Below are positions 51,960 to 59,372 of a stretch of 64,000 bases of DNA, piece after piece. The stretch is from contig JAHJGM010000011.1 in the NCBI GenBank assembly GCA_018824305.1, forward strand, positions 62,001 to 126,000, read 5' to 3'. Made by a program: the position numbers and the translations under genes. Below the pieces are notes generated by a model that was given only the letters and a program-made list of their open reading frames with translations, was not told where the DNA came from and ran no database searches. Position 1 is the first letter of the stretch; every line of letters begins with the position of its first letter. This DNA is from a bacterium. Lineage in GTDB: Bacteria; Campylobacterota; Campylobacteria; Campylobacterales; Sulfurimonadaceae.

Positions 51960-52307
51960 TCAATGACTCTCACAGGCAATTACAATTTTTTTCTCCTGTG
52001 CATAATCCACACCCCAGGCGATCATCATCTCTAAAATCGGACGAAGCGCTTTACCGTGCTCGGTCAGGCTATACTCTACTTTTGGCGGTATCTGTTCATA
52101 AATAACTCTCTTGACCAAACCGTTTTCTTCCATTTCCCGAAGCTGCTGAGTCAGCATTTTTTGAGTTATGCGAGGCATAAGTCTGAGCATCTCGCCGTTG
52201 CGTAAGACCTCCTTATCATGCAGATGCCATAAGATAAGTCCTTTCCATTTACCGCCTATCACCTCGATAGTCAGCTCAAAAGGACAATTAAAGCGAGATT
52301 CAACCAT
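51960..52307 (-). CDS. HxlR-family transcriptional regulator
   Basis: A 115-residue winged-helix regulator that begins MVESRFNCPFELTIEVIGGKWKGLILWHL. The conserved cysteine C8 in NCPFE is the redox/electrophile-sensing residue of HypR and YodB-type HxlR proteins. It is divergent from mdaB-like and nitroreductase genes, typical targets of quinone or diamide stress regulators. Confidence 0.9.
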   Translation of the reverse strand: MVESRFNCPFELTIEVIGGKWKGLILWHLHDKEVLRNGEMLRLMPRITQKMLTQQLREMEENGLVKRVIYEQIPPKVEYSLTEHGKALRPILEMMIAWGVDYAQEKKIVIACESH

Positions 52308-52319
52308 ATTATAGTTACC

Positions 52320-52380
52320 TTTTAGTATGTATAGTACTTTTTAGTACGTTCTTGAATAAAAGCACTGTATTATATATAAT
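52320..52380 (+). promoter_or_regulatory. mdaB-like promoter with HxlR-type operator repeats
   Basis: The -35 TTGAAT (52352-52357) and -10 TATAAT (52375-52380) are 17 bases apart. Immediately upstream are TTTTAGTATG (52320-52329) and TTTTAGTACG (52339-52348), separated by 9 bases, with an AGTACT core between them. A regulator bound here would sit at the -35 edge and within the HxlR leader. Confidence 0.6.
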
Positions 52381-52407
52381 TTCTGCATAATAACAAAGGA
52401 GTCACCA

Positions 52408-52998
52408 GTGAAAAATGTTTTAATTATTAACGGACATCAATATTATGAAGGTGTTGCCGAGGGGAGATTGACACAAAGCTATATTGACATAGCAGATGAG
52501 TTTTTTAAAAACCATGGTTTTAGTGTCAAGCATAGTAACGTTGATAAGAAGTACGATGTCAAAGAAGAGCTTGAAAAATTTGCATGGGCTGATTTTATAC
52601 TGCTTCAATACCCTGTTTACTGGATGGGTTTGCCATGGAGAGCAAAAAAATATATGGATGAGATATTCTGGGGAGGTATGCATACGGTAACTTATTTTAG
52701 TGATGGGAGAAGTAGAGATGATGCTACTAAAAAGTATGGCTCTGGCGGGTTAATGACTGATAAAAAGTATATGTTGAGCATTACATATAACTGCCCGACA
52801 AGCGAATTTGACAATAAAGATGGTTTTTTTGAAGGGTTGTCTTTAGATGAAGCAAATTATGCCGTTCATAAAATATTTCAATTTTGCGGAGTGAAACAGC
52901 TTGAAACTTACTCTGTTCACGATATTTTTAAAGGTGATACAGATTTTGATGGTGAATTTGAAAGATTTAAAAAATTACTAATAAAAAATTTTCTATAA
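52408..52998 (+). CDS. MdaB-like NAD(P)H:quinone oxidoreductase
   Basis: A 196-residue flavodoxin-fold protein. It shows the MdaB pattern: VLIINGHQYYEGVAEGRLTQS at the start, ILLQYPVYWMGLPWRAKKYMDEIF in the middle, and the SITYNCPTSEFDN and GLSLDEANYAVHKIFQFCG segments. MdaB reduces quinones by two electrons and protects against oxidative stress, notably in Helicobacter. The GTG start follows AAGGAG. It is followed by a nitroreductase gene 11 bases on, and both are likely controlled by the divergent HxlR. Confidence 0.9.
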   Translation: MKNVLIINGHQYYEGVAEGRLTQSYIDIADEFFKNHGFSVKHSNVDKKYDVKEELEKFAWADFILLQYPVYWMGLPWRAKKYMDEIFWGGMHTVTYFSDGRSRDDATKKYGSGGLMTDKKYMLSITYNCPTSEFDNKDGFFEGLSLDEANYAVHKIFQFCGVKQLETYSVHDIFKGDTDFDGEFERFKKLLIKNFL

Positions 52999-53009
52999 AG
53001 GAGCAAAAC

Positions 53010-53615
53010 ATGAGAAATGATTTTGAAAAGGCGATACATTTTCGCCATGCATGTAAACTGTTTGACCACACAAAACAGATGAACACAGAGGACTTACATT
53101 TTATACTAGAAGCGGGACGTTTGAGCCCAAGCTCATTTGGAATGGAACAGTGGCAGTTTTTTGTCATCCGCGACAAAGAGATGCGCGAAGAGATAAGAAA
53201 AGCGGCATGGAATCAACCGCAGATCACGACTGCTTCAGAACTTGTCGCCCTCACTTATAAAAAGAAAGTGCGCAGCAGCGACGCGTATATTCAAAACGAA
53301 TTTGACAAATTTCACTATCCCGAGGGAGTACGCAATATGTATAAACAGTTTATCGACCCGCGAGACGATGCGACGCTAGAATGTTGGTCTGCAAGACAAG
53401 TCTACATCGCCGCGGCAAATATGATGACCGCCGCCGCATCTATCGGCATCGACTCATGTCCTATAGAAGGGTTTGATAAAGAGAGCGTAGAAAAGATCAT
53501 GGGACTTGATACCGAGAACTACGCTCTGGCAATGCTCATTCCCTTTGGCTACCGTGTCAACGAACAACCGCCTCTTCATCGTTCGGAACTCTCCGAGATC
53601 GTCACTTACATGTAA
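53010..53615 (+). CDS. NAD(P)H-dependent nitroreductase
   Basis: A 201-residue FMN nitroreductase. FRHACKLFD carries the FMN-contacting residues, followed by LSPSSFGMEQWQFFVI, the AANMMTAAASIGIDSCPIEGFD block and the terminal LIPFGYRV. It is similar to NfsB/RdxA-type enzymes. It has an AAAGGAG site. The stop codon lies inside a TTACATGTAA palindrome (53606-53615), which is also the edge of the adjoining transglutaminase relic. Confidence 0.9.
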   Translation: MRNDFEKAIHFRHACKLFDHTKQMNTEDLHFILEAGRLSPSSFGMEQWQFFVIRDKEMREEIRKAAWNQPQITTASELVALTYKKKVRSSDAYIQNEFDKFHYPEGVRNMYKQFIDPRDDATLECWSARQVYIAAANMMTAAASIGIDSCPIEGFDKESVEKIMGLDTENYALAMLIPFGYRVNEQPPLHRSELSEIVTYM

Positions 53616-53735
53616 GAAACATTTTTGGGCGATCTCCTCATCCGAATTCAAACCATCCGCCAAAGCATGTGCCAAAGCTTGGATATCGGGATGAGAGAAG
53701 TCTACAAGCTCACTTACTTGCAAAAACTCTTTCAC
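53604..53735 (-). pseudogene. N-terminal fragment of a transglutaminase-like gene
   Basis: On the minus strand a GTG (53735), coupled to the lipoprotein stop, opens a frame reading FLQVSELVDFSHPDIQALA, then LNSDEEIAQKCFLHVSDDL. This is the N-terminal pattern of bacterial transglutaminase-like proteases, in which a hydrophobic PxIxxLA helix leads to a CFxxVRDxI segment. It then runs into the antisense of the nitroreductase gene, so the catalytic part is lost. The break is at or near the TTACATGTAA copy. Confidence 0.6.
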
Positions 53736-54115
53736 TTCGCATAGTCCATTTTTATGCTTATATTTGCACCCATCGAATCAAAACCACCCGTAGGTTTAAC
53801 ATCTAGCAGTGTATGAAAGTCCATCCATTTTTTGCCGTCCGTGCTTGCCCAGTAATCGTACAGATACATATCTTGTTTAAAACTCACCATAACCGTTGAT
53901 GATTCGGGATTGTCAAATGCATCACCCGTTGCTGAGAACTTCATAGGGAACTTGGTATTTGCAGGGATAAAAAGTATGAACTCTTTTGGAGGTTTAGCCG
54001 TGCTTCCTATTTTGACAAGAGGCGTGTGATCTATTAACGATGCTGAGGGCACATACACACATCCGGACAATATACTTGCAGCTGCAATAGCCGTGACCAT
54101 TCCTGTATAACGCAT
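53732..54115 (-). CDS. Predicted lipoprotein of unknown function
   Basis: A 127-residue exported lipoprotein with lipobox ILSGC (Cys19) after MRYTGMVTAIAAAS. The mature part is beta-rich (EFILFIPANTKFPMKFSATGDAFD, STVMVSFKQDMYLYDYWAST). The family is not recognised. It is flanked on both sides by fragments of transglutaminase-like gene starts, which suggests that it was inserted there. Confidence 0.7.
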   Translation of the reverse strand: MRYTGMVTAIAAASILSGCVYVPSASLIDHTPLVKIGSTAKPPKEFILFIPANTKFPMKFSATGDAFDNPESSTVMVSFKQDMYLYDYWASTDGKKWMDFHTLLDVKPTGGFDSMGANISIKMDYAK

Positions 54116-54152
54116 GATCTCTCCTTTATATATCCTAGAATGCTTAATTATA

Positions 54153-54332
54153 TTACAATTTTGCGGTATTTAAAACCTTCTCTTTGCGTTCCTTCGTATA
54201 AGCCCACCAGACTTTCGGCTCGCCGCCGTTCATAAAGTCGGTGATGGACATAAAAACATCCAGCACGCCAAAGTCTGAATGTTCGGCATGTGGAAATCAA
54301 CAAGCTCACTTTGTTTTAAAAACTTTTTTATA
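54153..54332 (-). pseudogene. Composite relic: transglutaminase-like start joined to Cdd1-like end
   Basis: Read on the minus strand, the first 22 codons give FLKQSELVDFHMPNIQTLA, matching the transglutaminase-like fragment at 53735. After a frame change near 54266 the sequence reads LDVFMSITDFMNGGEPKVWW, then AYTKERK to a stop at 54153. The second part closely matches the C-terminus of the intact Cdd1-like gene at 61077. Two broken genes are thus fused between the lipoprotein and PhzF genes. Confidence 0.65.
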
Positions 54333-55107
54333 ACTCTATAATTCCCTCAAGATACTTCACAGCATCCCCAGCTATCTCCACCCGCGAGCCGTCCAGTTTA
54401 CAAAAAACTTCTCCGCCTCTTTGTGAGACCTGTTTGGCTCTAAACTCATCTTTGTTCAGAGCCTTGCTCCAATACGGTACAAGCTGAGTAAATGCAGCGC
54501 CTGTGACGGGGTCTTCGTCAATACCGATTTTTGGAGCGAAAAAACGGCAGACGAAATCATACTCATTACTTTTAGCCGTGATGATAACGCCTCTGGCATC
54601 GATGTTTTTTAGCTTCTCAAAATTTGGTTTTGCATTTAAAACATCCTCCTCATTTTCAAAAACGAGCAGATAGTCCATCGACTTGTAACACTCTTTTGGC
54701 TGAACTTCAAACGCTTCACTTATGGCATGTGGAACTCCACATGCCATAATCTCCTGAACAGGAAAATCCATCACGAATTGATTGTGCTCTTTTTTTACAC
54801 GCAACTCGCCACTTTTTGAGTCAAAAACAATCTCATCCTTTGGATAGTTTAAAATCTCAAACAAAACAAATGCACTTGCCAAAGTAGCATGTCCACACAT
54901 ATCAACTTCTGCAATAGGCGTAAACCAGCGGATGTGATAATGCTCACCCTCTTTGACAAAAAACACCGTCTCAGAGAGATTATTTTCCATCGCTATTTTT
55001 TGCATCAGCGCATCATCAAGCCACGCTTCCAACGGAATAACCGCCGCAGGATTTCCCTCAAACGCTTCTTTTGCAAATGCGTCTATTTGGTAGATTTTTA
55101 GTTGCAT
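54328..55107 (-). CDS. PhzF-family isomerase/epimerase (second copy)
   Basis: A 259-residue PhzF-fold protein: IYQIDAFAKEAFEGNPAAVIPL, LSETVFFV with the catalytic glutamate near 45, MCGHATLASA, and IDEDPVTGAAFTQLVPYW near 200. It is shorter than and clearly distinct from the PhzF protein at 14534-15415. The substrate is unknown. Broken gene fragments lie on both sides. Confidence 0.88.
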   Translation of the reverse strand: MQLKIYQIDAFAKEAFEGNPAAVIPLEAWLDDALMQKIAMENNLSETVFFVKEGEHYHIRWFTPIAEVDMCGHATLASAFVLFEILNYPKDEIVFDSKSGELRVKKEHNQFVMDFPVQEIMACGVPHAISEAFEVQPKECYKSMDYLLVFENEEDVLNAKPNFEKLKNIDARGVIITAKSNEYDFVCRFFAPKIGIDEDPVTGAAFTQLVPYWSKALNKDEFRAKQVSQRGGEVFCKLDGSRVEIAGDAVKYLEGIIEL

Positions 55108-55123
55108 ACTATTTTCCTCTCTA

Positions 55124-55227
55124 TAACTTTCTTATTTCCACATGTGCCATGAAAGAAATGCCCTTTGGGTGCCAATCAATGCACTCTTTTAGCATCCACC
55201 AAGAACTCCATTCCGACTCTTCCGTAC
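55124..55227 (-). pseudogene. Downstream part of a gene interrupted by the ORF6N gene
   Basis: Minus-strand frame reading ISTEESEWSSWWMLKE and so on to a stop at about 55124. Its first codons (ATA AGT ACG GAA) continue in frame the flavin-reductase-like start at 56205-56303 across a shared nine-base GAATAAGTA, giving RPIARISTEE, the expected flavin reductase sequence. The remaining 25 residues do not look like that family, so a further deletion or fusion must have occurred. Confidence 0.45.
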
Positions 55228-56115
55228 TTATTCAAGCAATTTGCCTAATATATCTAATGGTTCTATACCTATCTTAGAAAAAGCGAACCATTTTTTGCCT
55301 AAATCTTTCAAACTTGCCCCTATATGATAAACTTCCATATTATCAACTATCATAAATCTATCGTGAGAGCTTTTGAAACTTTTAATTGTTATTGCTTTGT
55401 ATTGGGAATTATACATTTGTAAATCTAATTTCAATTGTTTAGATACAGCATGAGTATAAATCGTTACATCGACATCTTGATTTTTACTAAAAAGTGTTAG
55501 CACGCTATCATCAATATAATTATCTATAAGTACAATCTTAGATTTTGCACCTCTTATCAAATCAGATATAAAGCTATAAGCATCAAACATCTGCCCATCG
55601 TAAAATATACCATAAGAGGGTTTTAGACTTTTTTGTTCTATAGCTTCAAATAGTTTTTCAAATTTTTCATCACTTTTAAGTTCATAACCTATTTGTCTTT
55701 TTTCAATCGTTTCTATTCTTTGAAAAAGGTCATAGTTTGATAAAAGAAACTTTCTCATATCTGCAAATGTTCTAATAATAGAGAGCGTTATATCTGTAGC
55801 AACTTTACTTTTTAGTATAGTTGCTAGCATGTAAATACCCTGTTCTGTAAATACTTTTGGATTCGTTCTTATTTTGGAGAAATTTGCGGTCGAAATTTTC
55901 GACCGCAAATTATTAAACTCTTCATCTTCCAATTCAAAATAAAAATCATCTGGAAATTTATCTAGATTATTTTTTACAGCTTCGTTAATTCTTTTTGTTT
56001 CTACCTCATATAAAATTGCTAAATCCCTATCTAACATAACTTGCAAGCCACGGATAGTATATATTTTTGATTGTATATCTTGATTTTTTTCAATCTGCTC
56101 TATGTTATTTTCCAT
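55228..56115 (-). CDS. ORF6N-domain DNA-binding protein with PLD-like C-terminus
   Basis: A 295-residue protein. The N-terminal ORF6N/KilA-like domain is at residues 15-125 (IYTIRGLQVMLDRDLAILYEVETKRINEAVKNN, FYFELEDEEF). The C-terminal half resembles a phospholipase D-like fold (SKIVLIDNYIDDSVLTLF, SSHDRFMIVDN), a combination common in mobile-element and prophage-borne genes. It is AT-richer than its surroundings and bordered by a nine-base direct repeat (TACTTATTC at 55224 and 56202/56213). It appears to be a recent insertion. Confidence 0.8.
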   Translation of the reverse strand: MENNIEQIEKNQDIQSKIYTIRGLQVMLDRDLAILYEVETKRINEAVKNNLDKFPDDFYFELEDEEFNNLRSKISTANFSKIRTNPKVFTEQGIYMLATILKSKVATDITLSIIRTFADMRKFLLSNYDLFQRIETIEKRQIGYELKSDEKFEKLFEAIEQKSLKPSYGIFYDGQMFDAYSFISDLIRGAKSKIVLIDNYIDDSVLTLFSKNQDVDVTIYTHAVSKQLKLDLQMYNSQYKAITIKSFKSSHDRFMIVDNMEVYHIGASLKDLGKKWFAFSKIGIEPLDILGKLLE

Positions 56116-56204
56116 ATTGAAGCAACCTTTTTTTTATACATTTATGCTATCAAAATTATCTCTAGCTCTATAAATATATTGCAAATTGCGATTTTATTCT
56201 ATAC

Positions 56205-56303
56205 TTATTCTATACTTATTCTAGCAATCGGACGAGGGAAAATTGTGTTGCTCATAATGGAGTGTTTTTGTGATTCGCTTAGAGTTGAGAAATCTAAAAT
56301 CAT
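56205..56303 (-). pseudogene. 5' fragment of a flavin reductase family gene
   Basis: A 32-codon frame with AGGATA before its ATG, starting MILDFSTLSESQKHSIMSNT and continuing IFPRPIARIS, the typical start of flavin reductase (DIM6/NTAB) proteins. It stops after 32 codons, where an 11-base unit (CTATACTTATT) is tandemly repeated. The remainder is displaced beyond the ORF6N gene. Confidence 0.7.
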
Positions 56304-56319
56304 GTTTTTATCCTATATT

Positions 56320-57345
56320 TTATTTTCTAGTATTTTTTCGAATAGCTGTTAAAAATTGATAATACAAATACCCTAATAACACTTTATTTAAGACTGCAAT
56401 AATTGGCATTTTTTTCAAGCTTTCATCAAAATTTATAATTGAAAGATATTTAAATGTATTTTCCCATGTAATGTATAATCCCAACAAATAACTAGTCCCA
56501 CTCCCAACAATAAATATCCAAATTAATGTTACAAGCCAATTTCTAGAATTATTTGAACTTAACCAATGAAAAAATAAAACTACTCCATCCAATAACTTAT
56601 TCGAAATAAATTTACAATCCAGAAAATCATCTTTCATCTTTTTCCATATATTTTTTCTATACTTCACTAATTCCAATGCTTGATATTCATTAGCTCCTAT
56701 TATATTCCCAACTTTTTCCAATTGATATTTTATTATTCTATAAGTTTCTTGAGATGTATTCTCTATAGATTTTGTTCTACCTAATCCTTGATTATTAAAG
56801 AAAGTCATTTCTTTTTCTAAATTTGCATAGCTTAATTCTATCCCTTCTTCAAAAGTAGTATCTCTAATATATAAATGTCCTATGAATGAAACATACTTAA
56901 AATTAACCATTGACTGAAAATCAACATTATCAATAGCAACATAAGATTGAAAATCAGTATTTTCACATTTAAAGTTTGTAATTGTACAATTTGACATATC
57001 TAAGAAACCATCAAATATACAGTCATAAAATTCAAGATATTCAAAATTTTTTTTAAAGTATGTATCATCAGAAAATTTACAATCTATAAATTTGATTTTT
57101 ATAATATCTGTCATGATGATTTCTTGATCTATGCTATCTGGGTCAGTAAAAATTGACTTTTCCCATCGAGAACTTCCTTCTGAACAATTTATTTTATCTT
57201 CTTCAAATGATAATAATCCATTATTAAAATCAATTCCACTCAAGACTAATATTTCGTCACCATATTTTATTGTTTCTGAATCAGCTTGAAAAATCTGCTT
57301 TTCTAAAGTACCACTAAATTGAATATATTCTTTCTTTACTTGCAT
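56320..57345 (-). CDS. Pentapeptide-repeat protein with C-terminal membrane helices
   Basis: A 341-residue protein. Residues 60-200 are imperfect pentapeptide-like repeats (FIDCKFSDDTYF, FYDCIFDGFLDMSNCTI, FQSYVAIDNVDFQSMVNFKYVSF). A helical linker (ENTSQETYRIIKYQLEKVGNIIGANEYQALELVKY) then leads to two transmembrane helices and a short reentrant segment. Similar proteins occur in Campylobacter and Sulfurimonas genomes with unknown function, and the two-helix end recalls ion-channel-like domains. Strongly AT-rich. Confidence 0.7.
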   Translation of the reverse strand: MQVKKEYIQFSGTLEKQIFQADSETIKYGDEILVLSGIDFNNGLLSFEEDKINCSEGSSRWEKSIFTDPDSIDQEIIMTDIIKIKFIDCKFSDDTYFKKNFEYLEFYDCIFDGFLDMSNCTITNFKCENTDFQSYVAIDNVDFQSMVNFKYVSFIGHLYIRDTTFEEGIELSYANLEKEMTFFNNQGLGRTKSIENTSQETYRIIKYQLEKVGNIIGANEYQALELVKYRKNIWKKMKDDFLDCKFISNKLLDGVVLFFHWLSSNNSRNWLVTLIWIFIVGSGTSYLLGLYITWENTFKYLSIINFDESLKKMPIIAVLNKVLLGYLYYQFLTAIRKNTRK

Positions 57346-57785
57346 TTTTTCTCCTTCATCTCACTAACCAAACCCAACTCCAAAACCTTATCACGGTCTT
57401 TAAAAATAGCCATCGCAGTGTTCATCTTATCAAACCCGAGTTTTGCATAAAACGGCTCTTTTCCTATGTTGGCATAGAGGATGATTTTATTGTGCTCTTT
57501 GCTAAACTCTACAAGTTTACTTACTATTGCTTTGCCGATTCCCTGCCCTTGATACTCTGGGTGTATCGCCACATCGGCGATGTATGAGACATCTAGACCA
57601 TCTGCTAAAGCTCTGCCGACACCGACTATTTTTTCATCGTCATAGACAAAACACATATATCTGCTGTTTGTAAAAACTGTTTTTAAATCCTCTGCTTTTT
57701 TCTCTCCAAGTGGAGCTATTTTGTAGAGGTGTGAGAGCGCGTCCCAGTTTATGTTGTCTATCTCATATATCCATTTTAAATTCAT
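57336..57785 (-). CDS. GNAT-family N-acetyltransferase
   Basis: A 149-residue GNAT protein with the acetyl-CoA loop YQGQGIGKAIVSKL (about 80-93), preceded by SYIADVAIHPE and followed by LYANIGKEPFYAKLGFDKM. The substrate is unknown. It overlaps the next gene by ten bases and directly follows the YjbR-like fragment. Confidence 0.88.
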   Translation of the reverse strand: MNLKWIYEIDNINWDALSHLYKIAPLGEKKAEDLKTVFTNSRYMCFVYDDEKIVGVGRALADGLDVSYIADVAIHPEYQGQGIGKAIVSKLVEFSKEHNKIILYANIGKEPFYAKLGFDKMNTAMAIFKDRDKVLELGLVSEMKEKKCK

Positions 57786-57786
57786 T

Positions 57787-58023
57787 TTATCCTACCAACT
57801 CTTTTTCTCTTTTAGGTAGTTTAGCATAGATGAGTTCATAGGAGTGGTCTATTAGTTCTTTTAAAAGTGTATCGTCCACATCACCGCCGATGGTTACGGT
57901 ATTCCAATGTTTTTTGTTCATGTGGTAGCCGCCTTTTACGGACTCATGTAAAGAGCAGAGTTCTAAGGCGTAATAAAGAAAAAGTGTGACTTTAACTATA
58001 TAGCTCTTCAAGATACAGTTCAT
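57787..58023 (-). pseudogene. C-terminal part of a YjbR/MmcQ-family gene
   Basis: The open frame (78 codons) carries only the second half of a YjbR/MmcQ (DUF419) protein: YALELCSLHESVKGGYHMNKK, then HWNTVTIGG and LLKELIDHSYELIYAKLP to the stop. The first 16 or so residues are unrelated read-in. A 79-base block (57857-57935) is identical to 59135-59213, in the N-terminal half-copy located 1.3 kb upstream. The gene has thus been split by inserted DNA. Confidence 0.8.
57857..57971. repeat. Long direct repeat, copy 1 (YjbR-like coding block)
   Basis: About 115 bases; the first 79 are identical to 59135-59213 and the remainder has a handful of differences. With copy 2 it flanks the AbiE-like module. 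Confidence 0.9.
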
Positions 58024-58085
58024 AAATCAAATTTTCTATCTGCTGACGATACCATTCATACGGTTTTGCATTTGTAACCAAACTA
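57992..58085 (-). pseudogene. C-terminal relic resembling a restriction-modification methylase
   Basis: A minus-strand frame reading TNAKPYEWYRQQIENLIYEL, then YLEEL to a stop at 57992. The pattern QI-x-LIYELY is the usual C-terminus of Eco57I/PglX-type DNA methylases (IDxLVYELYGL). It follows directly on the truncated AbiEii-like frame. The identification is tentative because of its short length. Confidence 0.4.
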
Positions 58086-58397
58086 CTAAGGTGTGAAAAA
58101 CTCTATTTTGACACCGTCTAAAATATATTTGAGATGATAGTCATACAGATCACCACCTTCATTTAAAGCATAGTCTATTGCCGTAGTGCTATGAACTATT
58201 TTTAGAGCACCAAAAGAGTGCATCATCTCTTCTATCGCATCTTTGCATAATTCCAACATCGCAAAATCCAAATCTTCAGAAAGACGATGATTTATCAGAT
58301 GAGAGAGTGCTGTACCTCCTACAAATCTAATGTCATATTTTTTAAAGAGTTCATGTTTTGCTAAAATATTTAAGACCTGTTTTGTTTTTTCTAACAT
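58086..58397 (-). pseudogene. AbiEii-like nucleotidyltransferase toxin, truncated
   Basis: A 103-residue frame with the AbiEii/AbiGii nucleotidyltransferase motif: FVGGTALSHLINHRLSEDLDF at about 25-45, where GG-TxLS and the D-x-D pair are the nucleotide and metal site. Family members run to 200-300 residues; this one stops shortly after KIEFFTP, at the joint with a methylase relic. It is probably inactive, though the catalytic start is intact. It starts one base downstream of the XRE gene. Confidence 0.7.
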
Positions 58398-58398
58398 A

Positions 58399-58962
58399 CT
58401 ATGCTCGTTTTTTCAAATAAGCTACATGTTTATTGAACTTTTTTAGTAGATCAATATTTTTCTCTTTTAACACATAAGGTTTTAAACGTTCTATTCCAAA
58501 ATAGCGTAAAAGTAATACTAATTTCTCATCCGTATAATGAGAGAGCATAATCGAAATAAATGTTGAAACCTCATAGACATGCCCATTTTCAACACTATAA
58601 AATAGTTCATTACCAAATATTTCTTTATCGAGTGTTATCTGTTTTTGAGACGGTGCTACAATTGGTTTTGTCATACTGTTTTGTTTAGTGTTTCGTTCTG
58701 GTTTTGCACGCTCTTTGGCACTCTCAAACTCAAAACCGTCAAGAAATTTTTTATATTCTACACTCTTGTTTAGGGTGTTTAAAATAGAGAGGAAATTTTC
58801 TAAAGAGATTTTTCCTTCTTGTTCAAAATGCCTATATGTCGCATATTTCAAACCAATCAAATCTGCAAACTCTTTTTGTGTCAGCCCGAGCGCAATCCGT
58901 TCATTTCTTACAGATTTTTTACTCTGTTGTAATAATTCTTCTATTTTGTAAAGTAGAGCCAT
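58399..58962 (-). CDS. XRE-family DNA-binding protein, probable antitoxin of the AbiE-like module
   Basis: A protein of about 187 residues. An N-terminal HTH (RNERIALGLTQKEFADLIGLKYATYRHFE, residues 20-48) is followed by a linker and a C-terminal helical domain (VYEVSTFISIMLSHYTDEKLVLLLRYFGIERLKPYV) found in antitoxins paired with nucleotidyltransferases. The ATG at 58962 follows AGGAAG. Two identical 15-base repeats upstream may be its operators. It still appears intact although its toxin partner is truncated. Confidence 0.75.
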   Translation of the reverse strand: MALLYKIEELLQQSKKSVRNERIALGLTQKEFADLIGLKYATYRHFEQEGKISLENFLSILNTLNKSVEYKKFLDGFEFESAKERAKPERNTKQNSMTKPIVAPSQKQITLDKEIFGNELFYSVENGHVYEVSTFISIMLSHYTDEKLVLLLRYFGIERLKPYVLKEKNIDLLKKFNKHVAYLKKRA

Positions 58963-58991
58963 AATCTTAAAACTTCCTGCCAATTATCTAT

Positions 58992-59057
58992 ATTTTGTTA
59001 ATTATATATATTTTTAGGCAAAATAGCAAGCTATTTAATATCATTTTGTTAATTATA
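58992..59057. promoter_or_regulatory. Operator-like repeats upstream of the XRE gene
   Basis: ATTTTGTTAATTATA occurs identically at 58992-59006 and 59043-59057, with a hairpin AAATAGC-AA-GCTATTT between them (about 59020-59035). Position fits autoregulation by the XRE protein. Confidence 0.5.
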
Positions 59058-59115
59058 ATCTGATTCTATCGTTGCTCTTGAGAATACACTTAGAAAATAC
59101 ACGTGAGCTTTAATC

Positions 59116-59372
59116 TTAATAAGCCATGATGAGCTCTTTTAAAAGTGTATCGTCCACATCACCGCCGATGGTTACGGTATTCCAATGTTTTTTGTTCATG
59201 TGGTAGCCGCCTTGTACAGACTCATACAGAGAGCGGAGTTCTAGGGCGTAGATGGGATTGTATTTGAGGTTGATGGAGAGAGGTTGCTTATCTGCGGTGA
59301 ATGCAAATATTTTATTGGCAACACGATAAACTCTGACTATCTCATCAAACGGGTAGTCAAATGCCGCACCAT
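59116..59372 (-). pseudogene. N-terminal part of a YjbR/MmcQ-family gene
   Basis: A frame without a start codon reads NGAAFDYPFDEIVRVYRVAN, then KIFAFTADKQPLSINLKYN, GGYHMNKKHWNTV and DDTLLKELI, before a premature stop at 59116. It is the first half of the YjbR-like protein whose second half is at 57787. The missing first 15 or so codons are replaced by the end of the flavin-binding gene at 59373. Confidence 0.8.
59135..59249. repeat. Long direct repeat, copy 2 (YjbR-like coding block)
   Basis: Partner of 57857-57971, identical over its first 79 bases. The intervening 1.2 kb holds the XRE gene, the truncated AbiEii-like gene and a methylase relic. Confidence 0.9.

Noticed and set aside
53454..53735. 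93-codon frame taken as a whole gene
   Set aside because: Only the first 40 or so codons resemble a protein family; the rest is antisense of the nitroreductase. It is kept as a fragment, not as a CDS.
14534..55107. Two PhzF genes considered as a recent duplication
   Set aside because: Their sequences differ throughout and in length (293 versus 259 residues); they are distant family members, not recent copies.
56071..56352. 93-codon hydrophobic plus-strand frame between the ORF6N and pentapeptide genes
   Set aside because: AT-rich DNA produces Ile/Leu/Phe-rich frames by chance; the opposite strand carries a convincing flavin reductase start with a ribosome-binding site.
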